Shown here: positions 1-7,765 of the stretch, one piece after another | Position numbering within the stretch: position 1 is the first letter of the stretch | Layout: each line of letters starts with the position of its first letter | Notes under the pieces: model-generated | The model's input: only the letters and a program-made list of their open reading frames with translations | Database searches by the model: none | Told to the model about the DNA's origin: nothing | Assembly (NCBI RefSeq): GCF_003336665.1 | Contig: NZ_QPIJ01000040.1 | Span: 1 to 44,743, forward strand | Reading direction: 5' to 3' | Source of the DNA: Vreelandella rituensis | GTDB taxonomy: Bacteria; Pseudomonadota; Gammaproteobacteria; Pseudomonadales; Halomonadaceae | DNA length: 44,743 bases | Position numbers and translations under genes: made by a program

Positions 1-343
1 CGCCCTTCGAGTAACCGGGGATTCTCGGGCACGCCTGGTACTTGTGAGGATTGATCTTGAAGTCATCTTTCGCCGCGAGCCAGCCCTTCCAGGCGTCGCC
101 GACTATCTGCGTCATCCGTTGAGCCCCCGCCGAAGGGAGTAGCTGATAAACGTCCTTGTGCTCTTTCTTCAGCAGCTTGTCGGCCTGGCTGGCACTGATC
201 GGTGCCTCGGCGAACAGCGCCTGACGCATGTGATAGAGCGTGGCGTTAGCCACTTTTCTCGCGGCCGAACAATACCGATGGCAGGCCAGGTAGTTGGCGT
301 GGCCGGGACGGATCATGATGCGTTCGACGCGACGGACAGGCAT
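1..343 (-). CDS. tnpB: TnpB, IS200/IS605-type accessory protein (N-terminal part)
   Basis: The minus strand is open from an ATG at 343 to the window edge, giving 114 residues starting MPVRRVERIMIRPGHANYLA. The segment with HRYCSAARKVANATLYHMRQ and the later PRIPGYSKG match the N-terminal part of TnpB/IS1341-type proteins, RNA-guided nucleases carried by IS200/IS605 transposons. The RuvC-like catalytic part and zinc finger would lie outside the window. A good ribosome site (AGGGGAG) precedes the start. It is divergent from tnpA with about 55 bp between them, a known arrangement in this IS family. Whether the protein is complete cannot be judged here. Confidence 0.8.
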   Translation of the reverse strand, partial: MPVRRVERIMIRPGHANYLACHRYCSAARKVANATLYHMRQALFAEAPISASQADKLLKKEHKDVYQLLPSAGAQRMTQIVGDAWKGWLAAKDDFKINPHKYQACPRIPGYSKG

Positions 344-399
344 GGATTGCTCCCCTGTGACGATTGAACTAACATTAGTGGCAAAAGAGATTAGTGTCA

Positions 400-816
400 A
401 TGTCTAAGACTACGTTAAGATCAAACCCACATTGTGTTTTTAATCTAAAGTGCCATTTAGTGTTAGTGACCGCTTATCGGCGAGAGGTGATTACATCGGC
501 GATCATGGAGGACCTGGAAATACACATCCGCCGCGTTTGCAAGATGTCCGACGTGGGTGTGCTGGAATTTTCGGGTGAAACGGATCATGTCCATATCCTG
601 CTGGAACTTCACCCCTCCGTCATGCCGGCCAAGCGGGTCAACAGCATCAAGACCGTGACGAGCCGGCGGATCAGGAAAGACCATTGGGAAACCATTAAGA
701 CACAGCTCTGGGGCGAGCGCTTCTGGTCCAGGTCGTACTGCATGCTCAGCGTGGGCGATGGTGCGAACACGGAGATCATCAAGCGCTACATCCAGAACCA
801 GACCAGGCCGTCCTGA
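400..816 (+). CDS. tnpA: TnpA, IS200/IS605-family Y1 HUH transposase
   Basis: This 138-residue protein has the family's usual length. The HUH metal-binding motif is visible as DHVHILL, and the catalytic tyrosine sits in IKRYIQNQ near the C-terminus. These are the hallmarks of the single-strand transposases that cut and join hairpin ends without target duplication. I chose the ATG at 400; a GTG two codons earlier (394) is an alternative. The middle (SIKTVTSRRIRKDHWETIKT, then WGERFWSRSYCMLSVG) agrees with the family fold. No frameshift is seen, so the transposase may be active. It forms one element with the divergent tnpB. Confidence 0.93.
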   Translation: MSKTTLRSNPHCVFNLKCHLVLVTAYRREVITSAIMEDLEIHIRRVCKMSDVGVLEFSGETDHVHILLELHPSVMPAKRVNSIKTVTSRRIRKDHWETIKTQLWGERFWSRSYCMLSVGDGANTEIIKRYIQNQTRPS

Positions 817-835
817 CGGACGGCGCGCTATCCAT

Positions 836-852
836 CCACGCCCAATGCGTGG
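836..852. repeat. Hairpin, probable transposon end beside tnpA
   Basis: A perfect 6-bp stem (CCACGC / GCGTGG) with a 5-nt loop lies 20 bp after the tnpA stop codon. IS200/IS605 elements carry subterminal hairpins that TnpA recognises, so this is a good candidate for that end. The exact cleavage site is not visible. Confidence 0.45.
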
Positions 853-981
853 CTTGGACGTGGAATTCCGCGCGAAATGTTAAAAGCGTTCAGCAGCAAA
901 GCCTGGCTCTCCTATTTATTGGAGGACGCTATAGTAACGCTCATTAGGGTTCAGCGGCCTGCAGGCCCAAGGAGTCACTTC

Positions 982-1824
982 ATGTCTTTTGCAACGTCTT
1001 CTCACGCAACGCCTTCTTCGGCGGCAACTATCCAACCGGTACTGTTTATACCGCACGGCGCCGGCCCCTGCTTCTTCATGGAGTGGAATCCACAGGACAC
1101 TTGGCGTGGTATGGCGGACTTCCTCGAGAACGTTGCCGGTACCCTAGCGGCCCGCCCCCGTGCAATCCTGATGGTTTCCGCCCACTGGCAAACACCAGGC
1201 TTCAGCGTCACCGCCGGTGAAGCCCCTGAGTTGATCTACGACTATTATGGTTTTCCAGCGCCCACCTACGCCCTCACCTACCCAGCACCCGGTGCGCCGG
1301 CACTTTCCGAGAGGGTTGCCGGATTGCTGTCCCAGGCCGGCCTTTCCAGCCGCCTGGATGCCGAGCGGGGCTTCGACCATGGCATGTTCATACCGCTGAA
1401 ACTGATGTTCCCCAAGGCGGATATCCCCGTGGTGCAACTGTCACTGCGCAACGATCTCGACCCTACAGCGCATCTCGCTGCCGGTGAGGCCTTGGCGCCG
1501 CTGCGTGATGAAGGCGTGTTGATCGTCGGCAGCGGCATGAGCTTCCACAACATGCGTGGCTATGGTGATGCACACTTTACCGCGCCCTCGGAAGCCTTCG
1601 ATGAATGGCTGACCCACGCCGTAGAATCTGCACCAGAGCAGCGCCGCGCCAGCCTGAGCCAATGGCCACAAGCCCCTTATGCGCACCAGTGTCATCCTCC
1701 TGGTGACGAGGAGCACCTTATTCCGCTGATGGTCGCCGCAGGCGCGGCAGGCCAAGACCACGGCCGAAAGATCTATTCGGAACAGGTGCTCAAGACGCAA
1801 CTTTCGGCCTATCGCTTCGGTTGA
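982..1824 (+). CDS. DODA-type extradiol ring-cleavage dioxygenase (class III, LigB superfamily)
   Basis: This 280-residue protein belongs to the 4,5-DOPA-dioxygenase-like (YgiD/DODA) branch of class III extradiol dioxygenases. Likely metal-ligand histidines lie in FIPHGAGP, LMVSAHW, RGFDHGMFIPL and PGDEEHLIPL; VGSGMSFHN is also conserved. The family opens catecholic rings using Fe(II) or Zn(II), but the substrate of bacterial members is mostly unknown. The start is the ATG at 982 behind an AAGGAG site; the frame is open upstream to 877 without a ribosome site. It lies between the IS element and the convergent BKACE gene and seems to be transcribed alone. A role in the neighbouring protocatechuate pathway is possible but not shown. 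Confidence 0.88.
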   Translation: MSFATSSHATPSSAATIQPVLFIPHGAGPCFFMEWNPQDTWRGMADFLENVAGTLAARPRAILMVSAHWQTPGFSVTAGEAPELIYDYYGFPAPTYALTYPAPGAPALSERVAGLLSQAGLSSRLDAERGFDHGMFIPLKLMFPKADIPVVQLSLRNDLDPTAHLAAGEALAPLRDEGVLIVGSGMSFHNMRGYGDAHFTAPSEAFDEWLTHAVESAPEQRRASLSQWPQAPYAHQCHPPGDEEHLIPLMVAAGAAGQDHGRKIYSEQVLKTQLSAYRFG

Positions 1825-1935
1825 AGTGAAACAACCACACTTTTTTACTTCCACCATTATAACTAAGCCCGTGCTGCGACGGTGCGGTACTGCGCATGGA
1901 AGGCGGCATCGTCGAAAGCCTTGCCAGCTAGGCTT

Positions 1936-2757
1936 TTATAGCCCAAGAATCTCGCGCGCCTGCTGCCAGGTCGCCACCGGGCGTTCGTACTTCTCGCACA
2001 ATGCCACGGTGCGCTCGACCAGCGCGGCATTGGAAGGGGCTAGTGTATCGCGATCTAAACGCACGTTATCCTCAAGCCCGGTGCGAGTGTGGCCTCCGGC
2101 GGCAATCGACCATTCGTTGAGCCGGTATTGGTTGGCACCGATGCCCGCACCGCACCACTGGGCATCCGGGGCGAGGCGCTTGAGGGTTTCGATATAGAAA
2201 TCAAAGGTCGGTTTATCCGCCGGCATGGCGTTTTTTACACCCATCACAAACTGCACATACAGCGGTGCTTTAAGCTTGCCCTGCTTCGAGAGATTCACCG
2301 CCTGATGGATGTGCGACAGGTCGAACGCCTCGATCTCGGGCTTGATATCGTACTTAATCATCTCGTCGGCGAGCCACTCAACCAGCTTTGGCGGGTTTTC
2401 GTAGACGCGGTTGGGGAAGTTGTTGGAGCCCACCGAGAGACTGGCCATATCGGGTTTGAGCGGCAACATGCCGCCACGCTCCTCGCCTGCGCCGGAGCGT
2501 CCACCGGTGGAGAGCTGGATGATCATCCCCGGACAATGCTTTTTCAATCCCTCGACAAGGCGGGCAAATTTCTCCGGATCTGAAGAAGGCGTCTGATCAG
2601 CGTTGCGCACATGGCAATGGGCAATGCTGGCCCCAGCCTCGAAAGCCGCCTGAGTACTTTCGATCTGCTCTTCGAGCGTGATGGGTACGGCGGGATTGTT
2701 TTCTTTGCGTGGCAGGCTGCCGGTAATCGCGACACAAATAATGCAGGGGTTAGACAT
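1936..2757 (-). CDS. Beta-keto acid cleavage enzyme (BKACE, DUF849 family)
   Basis: This 273-residue TIM-barrel protein belongs to the family founded by 3-keto-5-aminohexanoate cleavage enzyme (Kce). The zinc motif HCHVR is at residues 47-51, LSTGGRSG follows the second barrel segment, and GGHTRTGLEDNVRL is the typical C-terminal signature. Members condense a beta-keto acid with acetyl-CoA to give acetoacetate and a new acyl-CoA. It is last in line behind pcaH and pcaG, 128 bp after pcaG, with an AAGGAAAGG site before its ATG. That position suggests 3-oxoadipate as a possible substrate, which would give succinyl-CoA and acetoacetate. This is inference; the family handles many beta-keto acids. 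Confidence 0.9.
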   Translation of the reverse strand: MSNPCIICVAITGSLPRKENNPAVPITLEEQIESTQAAFEAGASIAHCHVRNADQTPSSDPEKFARLVEGLKKHCPGMIIQLSTGGRSGAGEERGGMLPLKPDMASLSVGSNNFPNRVYENPPKLVEWLADEMIKYDIKPEIEAFDLSHIHQAVNLSKQGKLKAPLYVQFVMGVKNAMPADKPTFDFYIETLKRLAPDAQWCGAGIGANQYRLNEWSIAAGGHTRTGLEDNVRLDRDTLAPSNAALVERTVALCEKYERPVATWQQAREILGL

Positions 2758-2885
2758 GTTGCCTTTCCTTGTACCGAGACGCTACATCGGCGTTGATAGA
2801 CAAGCGTTTCCGACTCGTTGATGACCACCAGGAACCCCACCCACAGGCAGAGTTCGTGGTTAGAATCTGATTCGATCCTTTCTGG

Positions 2886-3518
2886 TCAAAAATCGAAGAA
2901 GACCGTCTCGCCCTCGCCTTGCAGACGGATATCGAGGCGATAGATCACCTTGCCATCGGCCTCTTCGCGTTTGGCGATCAGCGTCTGACGCCGGGTTGGG
3001 GATTCAATACGCGTGAGTACCGGGCACTTGGCGTTGGCATCAGCCTCGTCGTCGAAGTAGAGGCGCGTCTGCAGCTGAATATTGATCCCGCGGGCGAAGA
3101 TTGACAGGTTGATGTGCGGTGCCATCGACTGACCGCTGGCGTGTGCCACCGGGCCGGGCTTGATGGTTTTCAACGACCACTCGCTACCGTTGTCAAACGT
3201 CGTCGCGGTACGCCCGAAGCTGTTGAACGGCTTTTGCTGGTCATATTCAAGCTGATACTTGCCATCGCTATCGGCCTGCCACGCTTCGATAAAGGCGTCA
3301 CGCACTAGATCGCCATTGCCGTCAATCACGGTGCCGACTACTTCGATCAACTTGCCTTCGGCATCATCCCTGGCCATCTCGTTCCAGATTTCTTCATCGC
3401 GGGTCGGGTTACCGGCTGCCGCCAAGGCCAGGCCGATATGCACGTAAGGCCCTGCCGTCTGGGAGGCGGTTTCACGCAACATTAGCTCGCTGCTGGGTAC
3501 GGAATTTGGTTGTTTCAT
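2886..3518 (-). CDS. pcaG: Protocatechuate 3,4-dioxygenase alpha subunit
   Basis: This 210-residue alpha subunit forms the intradiol dioxygenase with PcaH and supplies structural and substrate-pocket residues, not iron ligands. Typical features are SQTAGPYVHIG near the N-terminus, VVGTVIDGNGDLVRDAFIEA in the middle and a DIRLQGEGETVFFDF end. The frame stays open to 3848, but alpha subunits begin at MKQPNSVPSSELML, behind an AGGGGTAAAT site, so I place the start at 3518. It follows pcaH by 56 bp, a gap filled by an unusual tandem repeat. Co-transcription with pcaH is expected. Confidence 0.96.
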   Translation of the reverse strand: MKQPNSVPSSELMLRETASQTAGPYVHIGLALAAAGNPTRDEEIWNEMARDDAEGKLIEVVGTVIDGNGDLVRDAFIEAWQADSDGKYQLEYDQQKPFNSFGRTATTFDNGSEWSLKTIKPGPVAHASGQSMAPHINLSIFARGINIQLQTRLYFDDEADANAKCPVLTRIESPTRRQTLIAKREEADGKVIYRLDIRLQGEGETVFFDF

Positions 3519-3540
3519 GCTATTTACCCCTGTGCTGTCG

Positions 3541-3589
3541 CTGATTTTCGAATTGATCACTGTTTTCGAACTGATCACTGATTTTCGAA
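3541..3589. repeat. Three-copy tandem repeat overlapping the pcaH stop codon
   Basis: On the minus strand the end of pcaH (TTCGAAAATCAGTGATCA) is followed by two further imperfect copies of the same 18-19 bp unit, TTCGAAAACAGTGATCA and TTCGAAAATCAGCGACA. The first copy encodes the last residues (FENQ) and stop codon of PcaH. The others fill the pcaH-pcaG spacer and carry TGATCA palindromes. It looks like a local duplication of the pcaH end. Confidence 0.8.
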
Positions 3590-4309
3590 AAAGGTCTGCA
3601 GCTCGCCACGCACCACCAGATCGAAGCGATAGGCCAGGCAATCCATGGGATTGCTGCGGGCCAGGTCCAGACGGCCAATCATGGTCTCGACGGCGTCGGG
3701 ATCCTTGAGGGTGTTGACGATAGGGCACAGCGGGATCAGCGGATCGCCCTCGAAGTACATCTGAGTAATCAGGCGAGTGGAGATCGATGGACCCATTACC
3801 GAGACGTGAATGTGCGAGGGACGCCAGCTGTTCATGTCGTTGGGCCAAGGGTAAGGGCCGGGTTTGATGGTACGAAAGCGATACCAGCCCTGATCATCGG
3901 TCAGGCAACGACCTACACCGCCGAAGTTGGGGTCCAGCGGGGCCAGGTAGTTATCGTTCTTGTGGCGATAACGGCCACCCGCGTTGGCCTGCCACATCTC
4001 CACCAGTGTGTGGGGCACCGGCTTGCCGAATTGATCGACCACACGACCGAACATGATGATGCGCTCGCCCTGGGGAAGACCTTGGCCTTGACTCTGATCT
4101 TGGCGAAAATTGAGCAAGAGGTCATTGTCATGAGGCCCCATGCGCAGTGCGCGAAAATCCGGGCCGGAAAGCTCCGAGACGCTAGGCTTTTGCATACTTA
4201 CCAGCGCCTGCTGCGGCGAACGCGCCACGGATGTCTTATAGCCGGGCGCATAGGCCGGGGGATGCCAGTTACGGTCACGAGCTACGAAGCGTTTGTTGTC
4301 GTCCTGCAT
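3575..4309 (-). CDS. pcaH: Protocatechuate 3,4-dioxygenase beta subunit
   Basis: This 244-residue subunit carries the non-haem Fe(III) that cleaves protocatechuate between its hydroxyls to 3-carboxy-cis,cis-muconate. The four iron ligands are visible: Y114 (GGRYRHKND), Y153 (GPYPWPND), H166 and H168 (RPSHIHVSV). Length and the N-terminal [18 protein letters not shown] block are typical. It is first of pcaH-pcaG-BKACE on the minus strand. A PcaQ box lies 81-104 bp upstream of the start, so protocatechuate-pathway control by PcaQ is very likely. Confidence 0.97.
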   Translation of the reverse strand: MQDDNKRFVARDRNWHPPAYAPGYKTSVARSPQQALVSMQKPSVSELSGPDFRALRMGPHDNDLLLNFRQDQSQGQGLPQGERIIMFGRVVDQFGKPVPHTLVEMWQANAGGRYRHKNDNYLAPLDPNFGGVGRCLTDDQGWYRFRTIKPGPYPWPNDMNSWRPSHIHVSVMGPSISTRLITQMYFEGDPLIPLCPIVNTLKDPDAVETMIGRLDLARSNPMDCLAYRFDLVVRGELQTFFENQ

Positions 4310-4389
4310 AGTGATTGTCTCTGTAATGAGGGGAATCTCAGTGAGTGTGGCGGCGTGTCGCAGGCCTGCCTATTGACGTCTTCAGCGCC

Positions 4390-4413
4390 CGACATAACCC
4401 TGGGGTTATGTCG
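4390..4413. promoter_or_regulatory. PcaQ operator in front of pcaHG, overlapping the pcaQ stop codon
   Basis: A perfect inverted repeat with 10-bp arms, CGACATAACC and GGTTATGTCG, is separated by CTGG. The core ATAACC-N4-GGTTAT agrees with the PcaQ binding motif described for Sinorhizobium meliloti (ATAACC-N4-GGTTAA). The stop codon of pcaQ (4406-4408) lies inside the right arm, so the operator for pcaHG is partly coding sequence of its own activator. The start of pcaH is 81 bp away. Confidence 0.85.
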
Positions 4414-5347
4414 TACTTCTCTCCAGCATCATGCCTGCCGCCACCTCTCGAAGAACCTCACAGAATTCCTCCAGCGCCAGCGAGGACTGCATGCTGGCAT
4501 TGAAACAGAGCCCAACGGAGCCGCCCTGGGATTCCAGATCTACGCTGAGACGGCACAGCCGCCCCGCTGCCAGGTCCTCGGCGATGGCTTCCTCGGGTGC
4601 GACCCAGATCGCGTCGCTTTCCAGGGTGTAGCCTCGGCTGACGGGCAACGAAAGCGTCTCCAACCGCTGGCTCATCAGCACCAGCGAATGGCGCACGCAG
4701 AAGCTGTCGACCTGCTGGCGCAGGGTGGTCTGGGGCGGCGGCAGCACCCAGGGGAAGTCGCCCAGCCGGGCAGGGTCGAGGGGGGAGATGGCGGCCAGCG
4801 GATGGCCGCTGCGCACGCTGAGCAGCAACGGCTCGTAGTAGAGATGCTCGAAGGTCAGGTCGCGAATCTCGCGGGCCTCGGTCATGCGTCCCACCACCAG
4901 GTCCAGTTCGCCGCGACGCAAACGCGAGAGCAGGAAGGCGCTGGAGCCGGAAACCACGTGTACGCCCACGTCGTTCTGCCCGCCGGGTTCGGCGTGCCAG
5001 CGCCGAATGGCCTCGGGCAGCAGCCGGCTCTCCACCGTGGAGAGCGCGCCTACACGCAGCCTGCGGACGCCGCGGTGGGCGTCGCCAACCGCAGCCACGC
5101 CCTCCTCCAGGGCGCGCATGGCCGGCCCGGCGTGGCGCAGCAGGGTCAGGCCCGCCTGGGTCAGCGCCACGCCCTTGGGAGTGCGTTCGAAGAGCGAGGC
5201 GCCGAGGCTCTCTTCGAGTTCGCGAATCGTCTTGGACATGCCCGGCTGGGTAATTGCCAGACGCTCGGCGGCACGAGCAAAGCTGCGATGGCGGGCCACC
5301 TCGAGGAAGGCCTGCAGGTGGCGAAGTTTGATGCGGGCGTTGAGCAT
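4406..5347 (-). CDS. pcaQ: LysR-type regulator PcaQ
   Basis: This 313-residue LysR protein has an N-terminal helix-turn-helix (AERLAITQPGMSKTIRELEE, about residues 27-46) and a ligand-binding domain resembling PcaQ/GbpR regulators. PcaQ activates protocatechuate genes in response to 3-carboxymuconate-type intermediates in rhizobia. The ATG directly follows the stop codon of the MFS gene, so it is co-transcribed with the upstream pca genes. Its predicted binding site overlaps its own 3' end and faces pcaHG. The effector in this organism is not visible from sequence. Confidence 0.9.
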   Translation of the reverse strand: MLNARIKLRHLQAFLEVARHRSFARAAERLAITQPGMSKTIRELEESLGASLFERTPKGVALTQAGLTLLRHAGPAMRALEEGVAAVGDAHRGVRRLRVGALSTVESRLLPEAIRRWHAEPGGQNDVGVHVVSGSSAFLLSRLRRGELDLVVGRMTEAREIRDLTFEHLYYEPLLLSVRSGHPLAAISPLDPARLGDFPWVLPPPQTTLRQQVDSFCVRHSLVLMSQRLETLSLPVSRGYTLESDAIWVAPEEAIAEDLAAGRLCRLSVDLESQGGSVGLCFNASMQSSLALEEFCEVLREVAAGMMLERSTT

Positions 5348-6553
5348 TCAGGCCTCCCGCTGCCGAGAGGCAAGCAGTCGGCGGGTGCTCGCCATGGCCG
5401 CCAGGCTAATCGCCAGAGTCGGCAAGAAGGCCAGCGCCACGACGCCCGAAAGATCGTAGAGCCCGCCACCCACTACTGTAATGACGAAGACCAGTAGATA
5501 GCCGAAGAACAGCATCCCACCCATCAACCGCGGCAACGCCTCGACACGCACCAACCAGGCGGGCAGCGCCAGCACGAAGATGAACAGCGCACTGGTAAAG
5601 AAGCCGAACAACCCGGCGGCCCAGACTACGTGGCGTCCCGGCAGCCACAGCATCAGCGGCAGCGCCAGCAAGGCCAGTGCCGTAATGGCAACCAGCGGAC
5701 GGTAATGCCCCATCAGCCGATCGGCATAGAGAATCAACAGCGTCGAGGAAAGCATTTGGGCACCGTTGAGGGCCGTCAGGCTGGGCGAAAGCAGCGTCAG
5801 GCGCCCGCTGTCTTCGAGCAACGGCGGCAGGAAGACGTTACCGGTGAAGTAGAGCGCCGCGGCGGCACCGAGCAGCGTCACCAGACGCCACATGCGAGCA
5901 TCGTGACGATCCGGCAACACCAGCGAGGCCGTGGAGGAGCCCCGCCCGGTCGCCGGAAGCCGACGACTCCCCGCAGCCAGAGCCAGCATCAACAGCGGCA
6001 CCGGCGCCACCCATAGAGCGAAGGCCCACTGCCACTGCTCGCCCAGCCAGACCGCTACCAAGGGGCCGGTGGCCCCCGCAGCCAACAGTTCACCCAACAG
6101 CAGGCCGTTGGTATAGACCGCGGAGGCTCGGCCAACACGCCCCGGCGACCAGAGTTTGGCCAGCACCGGCATGGCCGCCTGCATGAAGGCAATGCCCACG
6201 CCCATGATCACGGTAGCCACCATCATCGCCAGAAAACCTTCTGGTAGGCTACGCAGTGCGCTGCCCCCTGCCATTATCGCCAGCCCCAACAACATGCTGG
6301 AAAGCACACCGACCCTGGCCAGCAACCAGCCGGCGGCCAGGCCGCCCAGGGCCAGCGTCACCAGCGGCAGGCTGGTGGCAATGGCCACCTCACCGCTGGT
6401 GAACCCCAGTACCGCCTTGAGTTGGGGGATCAGAGGCGGTACCACCAACACCGTCAGGCGCAGGTAGAGCCCCAGGCCCCACAACAGGCCATAGATCAGT
6501 AGTGCTTGCCGCCACTGACCCGGCGCATCCAGGGTCGCTGTCTCACCGCGCAT
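5348..6553 (-). CDS. MFS transporter (CynX/NimT-like), probably for an aromatic acid
   Basis: This 401-residue protein has about 12 hydrophobic segments, a first segment near residues 15-40, and major-facilitator features such as AAGWLLARVGV after the second segment. It resembles CynX/NimT-type permeases more than the PcaK aromatic acid/H+ symporters. Its place between pcaDC and pcaQ, with 21 bp to pcaDC and no gap to pcaQ, argues for uptake or export of a pathway compound such as protocatechuate or 4-hydroxybenzoate. The substrate is inferred from context only. A GGAGG site precedes the ATG. Confidence 0.85.
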   Translation of the reverse strand: MRGETATLDAPGQWRQALLIYGLLWGLGLYLRLTVLVVPPLIPQLKAVLGFTSGEVAIATSLPLVTLALGGLAAGWLLARVGVLSSMLLGLAIMAGGSALRSLPEGFLAMMVATVIMGVGIAFMQAAMPVLAKLWSPGRVGRASAVYTNGLLLGELLAAGATGPLVAVWLGEQWQWAFALWVAPVPLLMLALAAGSRRLPATGRGSSTASLVLPDRHDARMWRLVTLLGAAAALYFTGNVFLPPLLEDSGRLTLLSPSLTALNGAQMLSSTLLILYADRLMGHYRPLVAITALALLALPLMLWLPGRHVVWAAGLFGFFTSALFIFVLALPAWLVRVEALPRLMGGMLFFGYLLVFVITVVGGGLYDLSGVVALAFLPTLAISLAAMASTRRLLASRQREA

Positions 6554-6574
6554 TCTGTTCCTCCCGGCCTGCCA

Positions 6575-7753
6575 TCAATGGTTGTCGCCCCACCCCAGTT
6601 CCTTGGCCATGGCAAACGCATGATTGGCCGCCGGCACACCGCCGTAGATGGCCACATGCATCAGCACCTGGCGCAGCTCGGCCTCGGAAAGGCCAATACG
6701 CTTAGCGGTCTTGAGGTGCAATTTAAGCTCCTCGCGACCCAGGGCGGCAAGAATGCCGGTGGTGATCATGCTGCGTTCGCGCCGAGTGAGATCGTCGTTG
6801 CTCCAAAGCTCTCCCCAGGCCAGGCGGGTGATCATCTGCTGGAATGGCGCATCCAGGCTGTTGGCGTTCTCGGTCGAGCGCGCCACATGCTCTTCGCCCA
6901 GTACCTCCTTGCGGGTTTCCAGGCCGGTGGCGTATGCCACGCCTTGATTGCCTACATCGCCGAGGTCCACCGCCAGCCCCAGCAGCTTCTCGGCGAACAG
7001 CCCCGGTGCTTCTACCGAAGGCACATGGCCGATGCCGTCGAAAATCTCCAGCGGCGCACCGTCGCATTCGGCACTGAGAGCCTCGAGAGTAGCAGGCGGC
7101 GTTGCCATGTCTTCGGTACCGCCCAGCAGCCGTACCTTGACCTGCTTGCCGGAGAGCTTGCCGGTGAAGGTATGGCTCCCCAGCATTTCACACAGCCTGG
7201 CATAGGACTCATCGTCGCCACGGCCCATCTGGATGCACCAACCCGCTTTGAGTGCGGGGCTGGCTTCAAACGCCTTTGGTGCAAACCAGCGCGGCACGAT
7301 CTCCTCGGACATCGCCGCCAAGCCCTCTTCGCGCACCCGGCCGGCACGGGTATTCCACAGCTCGGGATTGCCGATCACCGCCCCCGTGTTGGTCAACGTC
7401 GCGGAAAGTAGGCGATCGCCATGCTCAGCAATCAGCTGCTGGCCAACCACACCGCCGATGGACGTGCCGACAAAATGAAAGCGCCTAGCGCCCGCATGGT
7501 CGGCCAGCGCCAAGGCTTCACCGGCAAGATCCTCAGGGGTGATCGCTCCGCCATCCTCGGGCCAGGCCTGGCTTGCGCCATGACCGGGAAGATCCCAGGT
7601 CAGCACCCGATAACGCGGCAGCAGCGCGGGAAGCATGTCATCCCACACCGCCTGGCTCATGCCCAGGGGATGCGCCAGAATCACCAGCGGCAGTGCCTCG
7701 GCACCCAGCAAGCGATAGGCGACGCTGCGACCATTAACCGTAAAAAATGCCAT
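6575..7753 (-). CDS. pcaDC: PcaD-PcaC fusion: 3-oxoadipate enol-lactonase and 4-carboxymuconolactone decarboxylase
   Basis: This 392-residue protein joins two enzymes in one chain. Residues 1-260 are an alpha/beta hydrolase with nucleophile S98 (GTSIGG), D215 (GGTEDMATPP) and H243 (GIGHVPS), the PcaD lactonase. Residues from about 277 (GLETRKEVLGEEHV) to the end are the small decarboxylase PcaC. The order of reactions is reversed relative to the chain: PcaC acts first, then PcaD. Similar fusions (PcaL) are known from actinobacteria and some proteobacteria. It is the only enol-lactone hydrolase seen here, so it must also serve the catechol branch. A GGAGG site precedes the start. Confidence 0.95.
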   Translation of the reverse strand: MAFFTVNGRSVAYRLLGAEALPLVILAHPLGMSQAVWDDMLPALLPRYRVLTWDLPGHGASQAWPEDGGAITPEDLAGEALALADHAGARRFHFVGTSIGGVVGQQLIAEHGDRLLSATLTNTGAVIGNPELWNTRAGRVREEGLAAMSEEIVPRWFAPKAFEASPALKAGWCIQMGRGDDESYARLCEMLGSHTFTGKLSGKQVKVRLLGGTEDMATPPATLEALSAECDGAPLEIFDGIGHVPSVEAPGLFAEKLLGLAVDLGDVGNQGVAYATGLETRKEVLGEEHVARSTENANSLDAPFQQMITRLAWGELWSNDDLTRRERSMITTGILAALGREELKLHLKTAKRIGLSEAELRQVLMHVAIYGGVPAANHAFAMAKELGWGDNH

Positions 7754-7765
7754 CTTCGTGCCTCC

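Noticed and set aside
1825..1935. Possible C-terminal gene fragment on the minus strand (AGKAFDDAAFHAQYRTVAARA)
   Set aside because: It reads like a protein tail ending in a stop, but it is too short to assign to any family and may be chance.
2758..2885. Promoter or small gene between pcaG and BKACE
   Set aside because: No convincing promoter, dyad or start with ribosome site other than that of BKACE was seen.
3519..3848. N-terminal extension of pcaG
   Set aside because: The extra 110 codons lie inside pcaH in another frame; the ribosome site and family start are at 3518.
3806..5497. A 563-codon open frame on the plus strand
   Set aside because: It is antisense to pcaH, pcaQ and the MFS gene, is rich in His, Gln and Arg, and has no family resemblance; high GC makes such shadows common.
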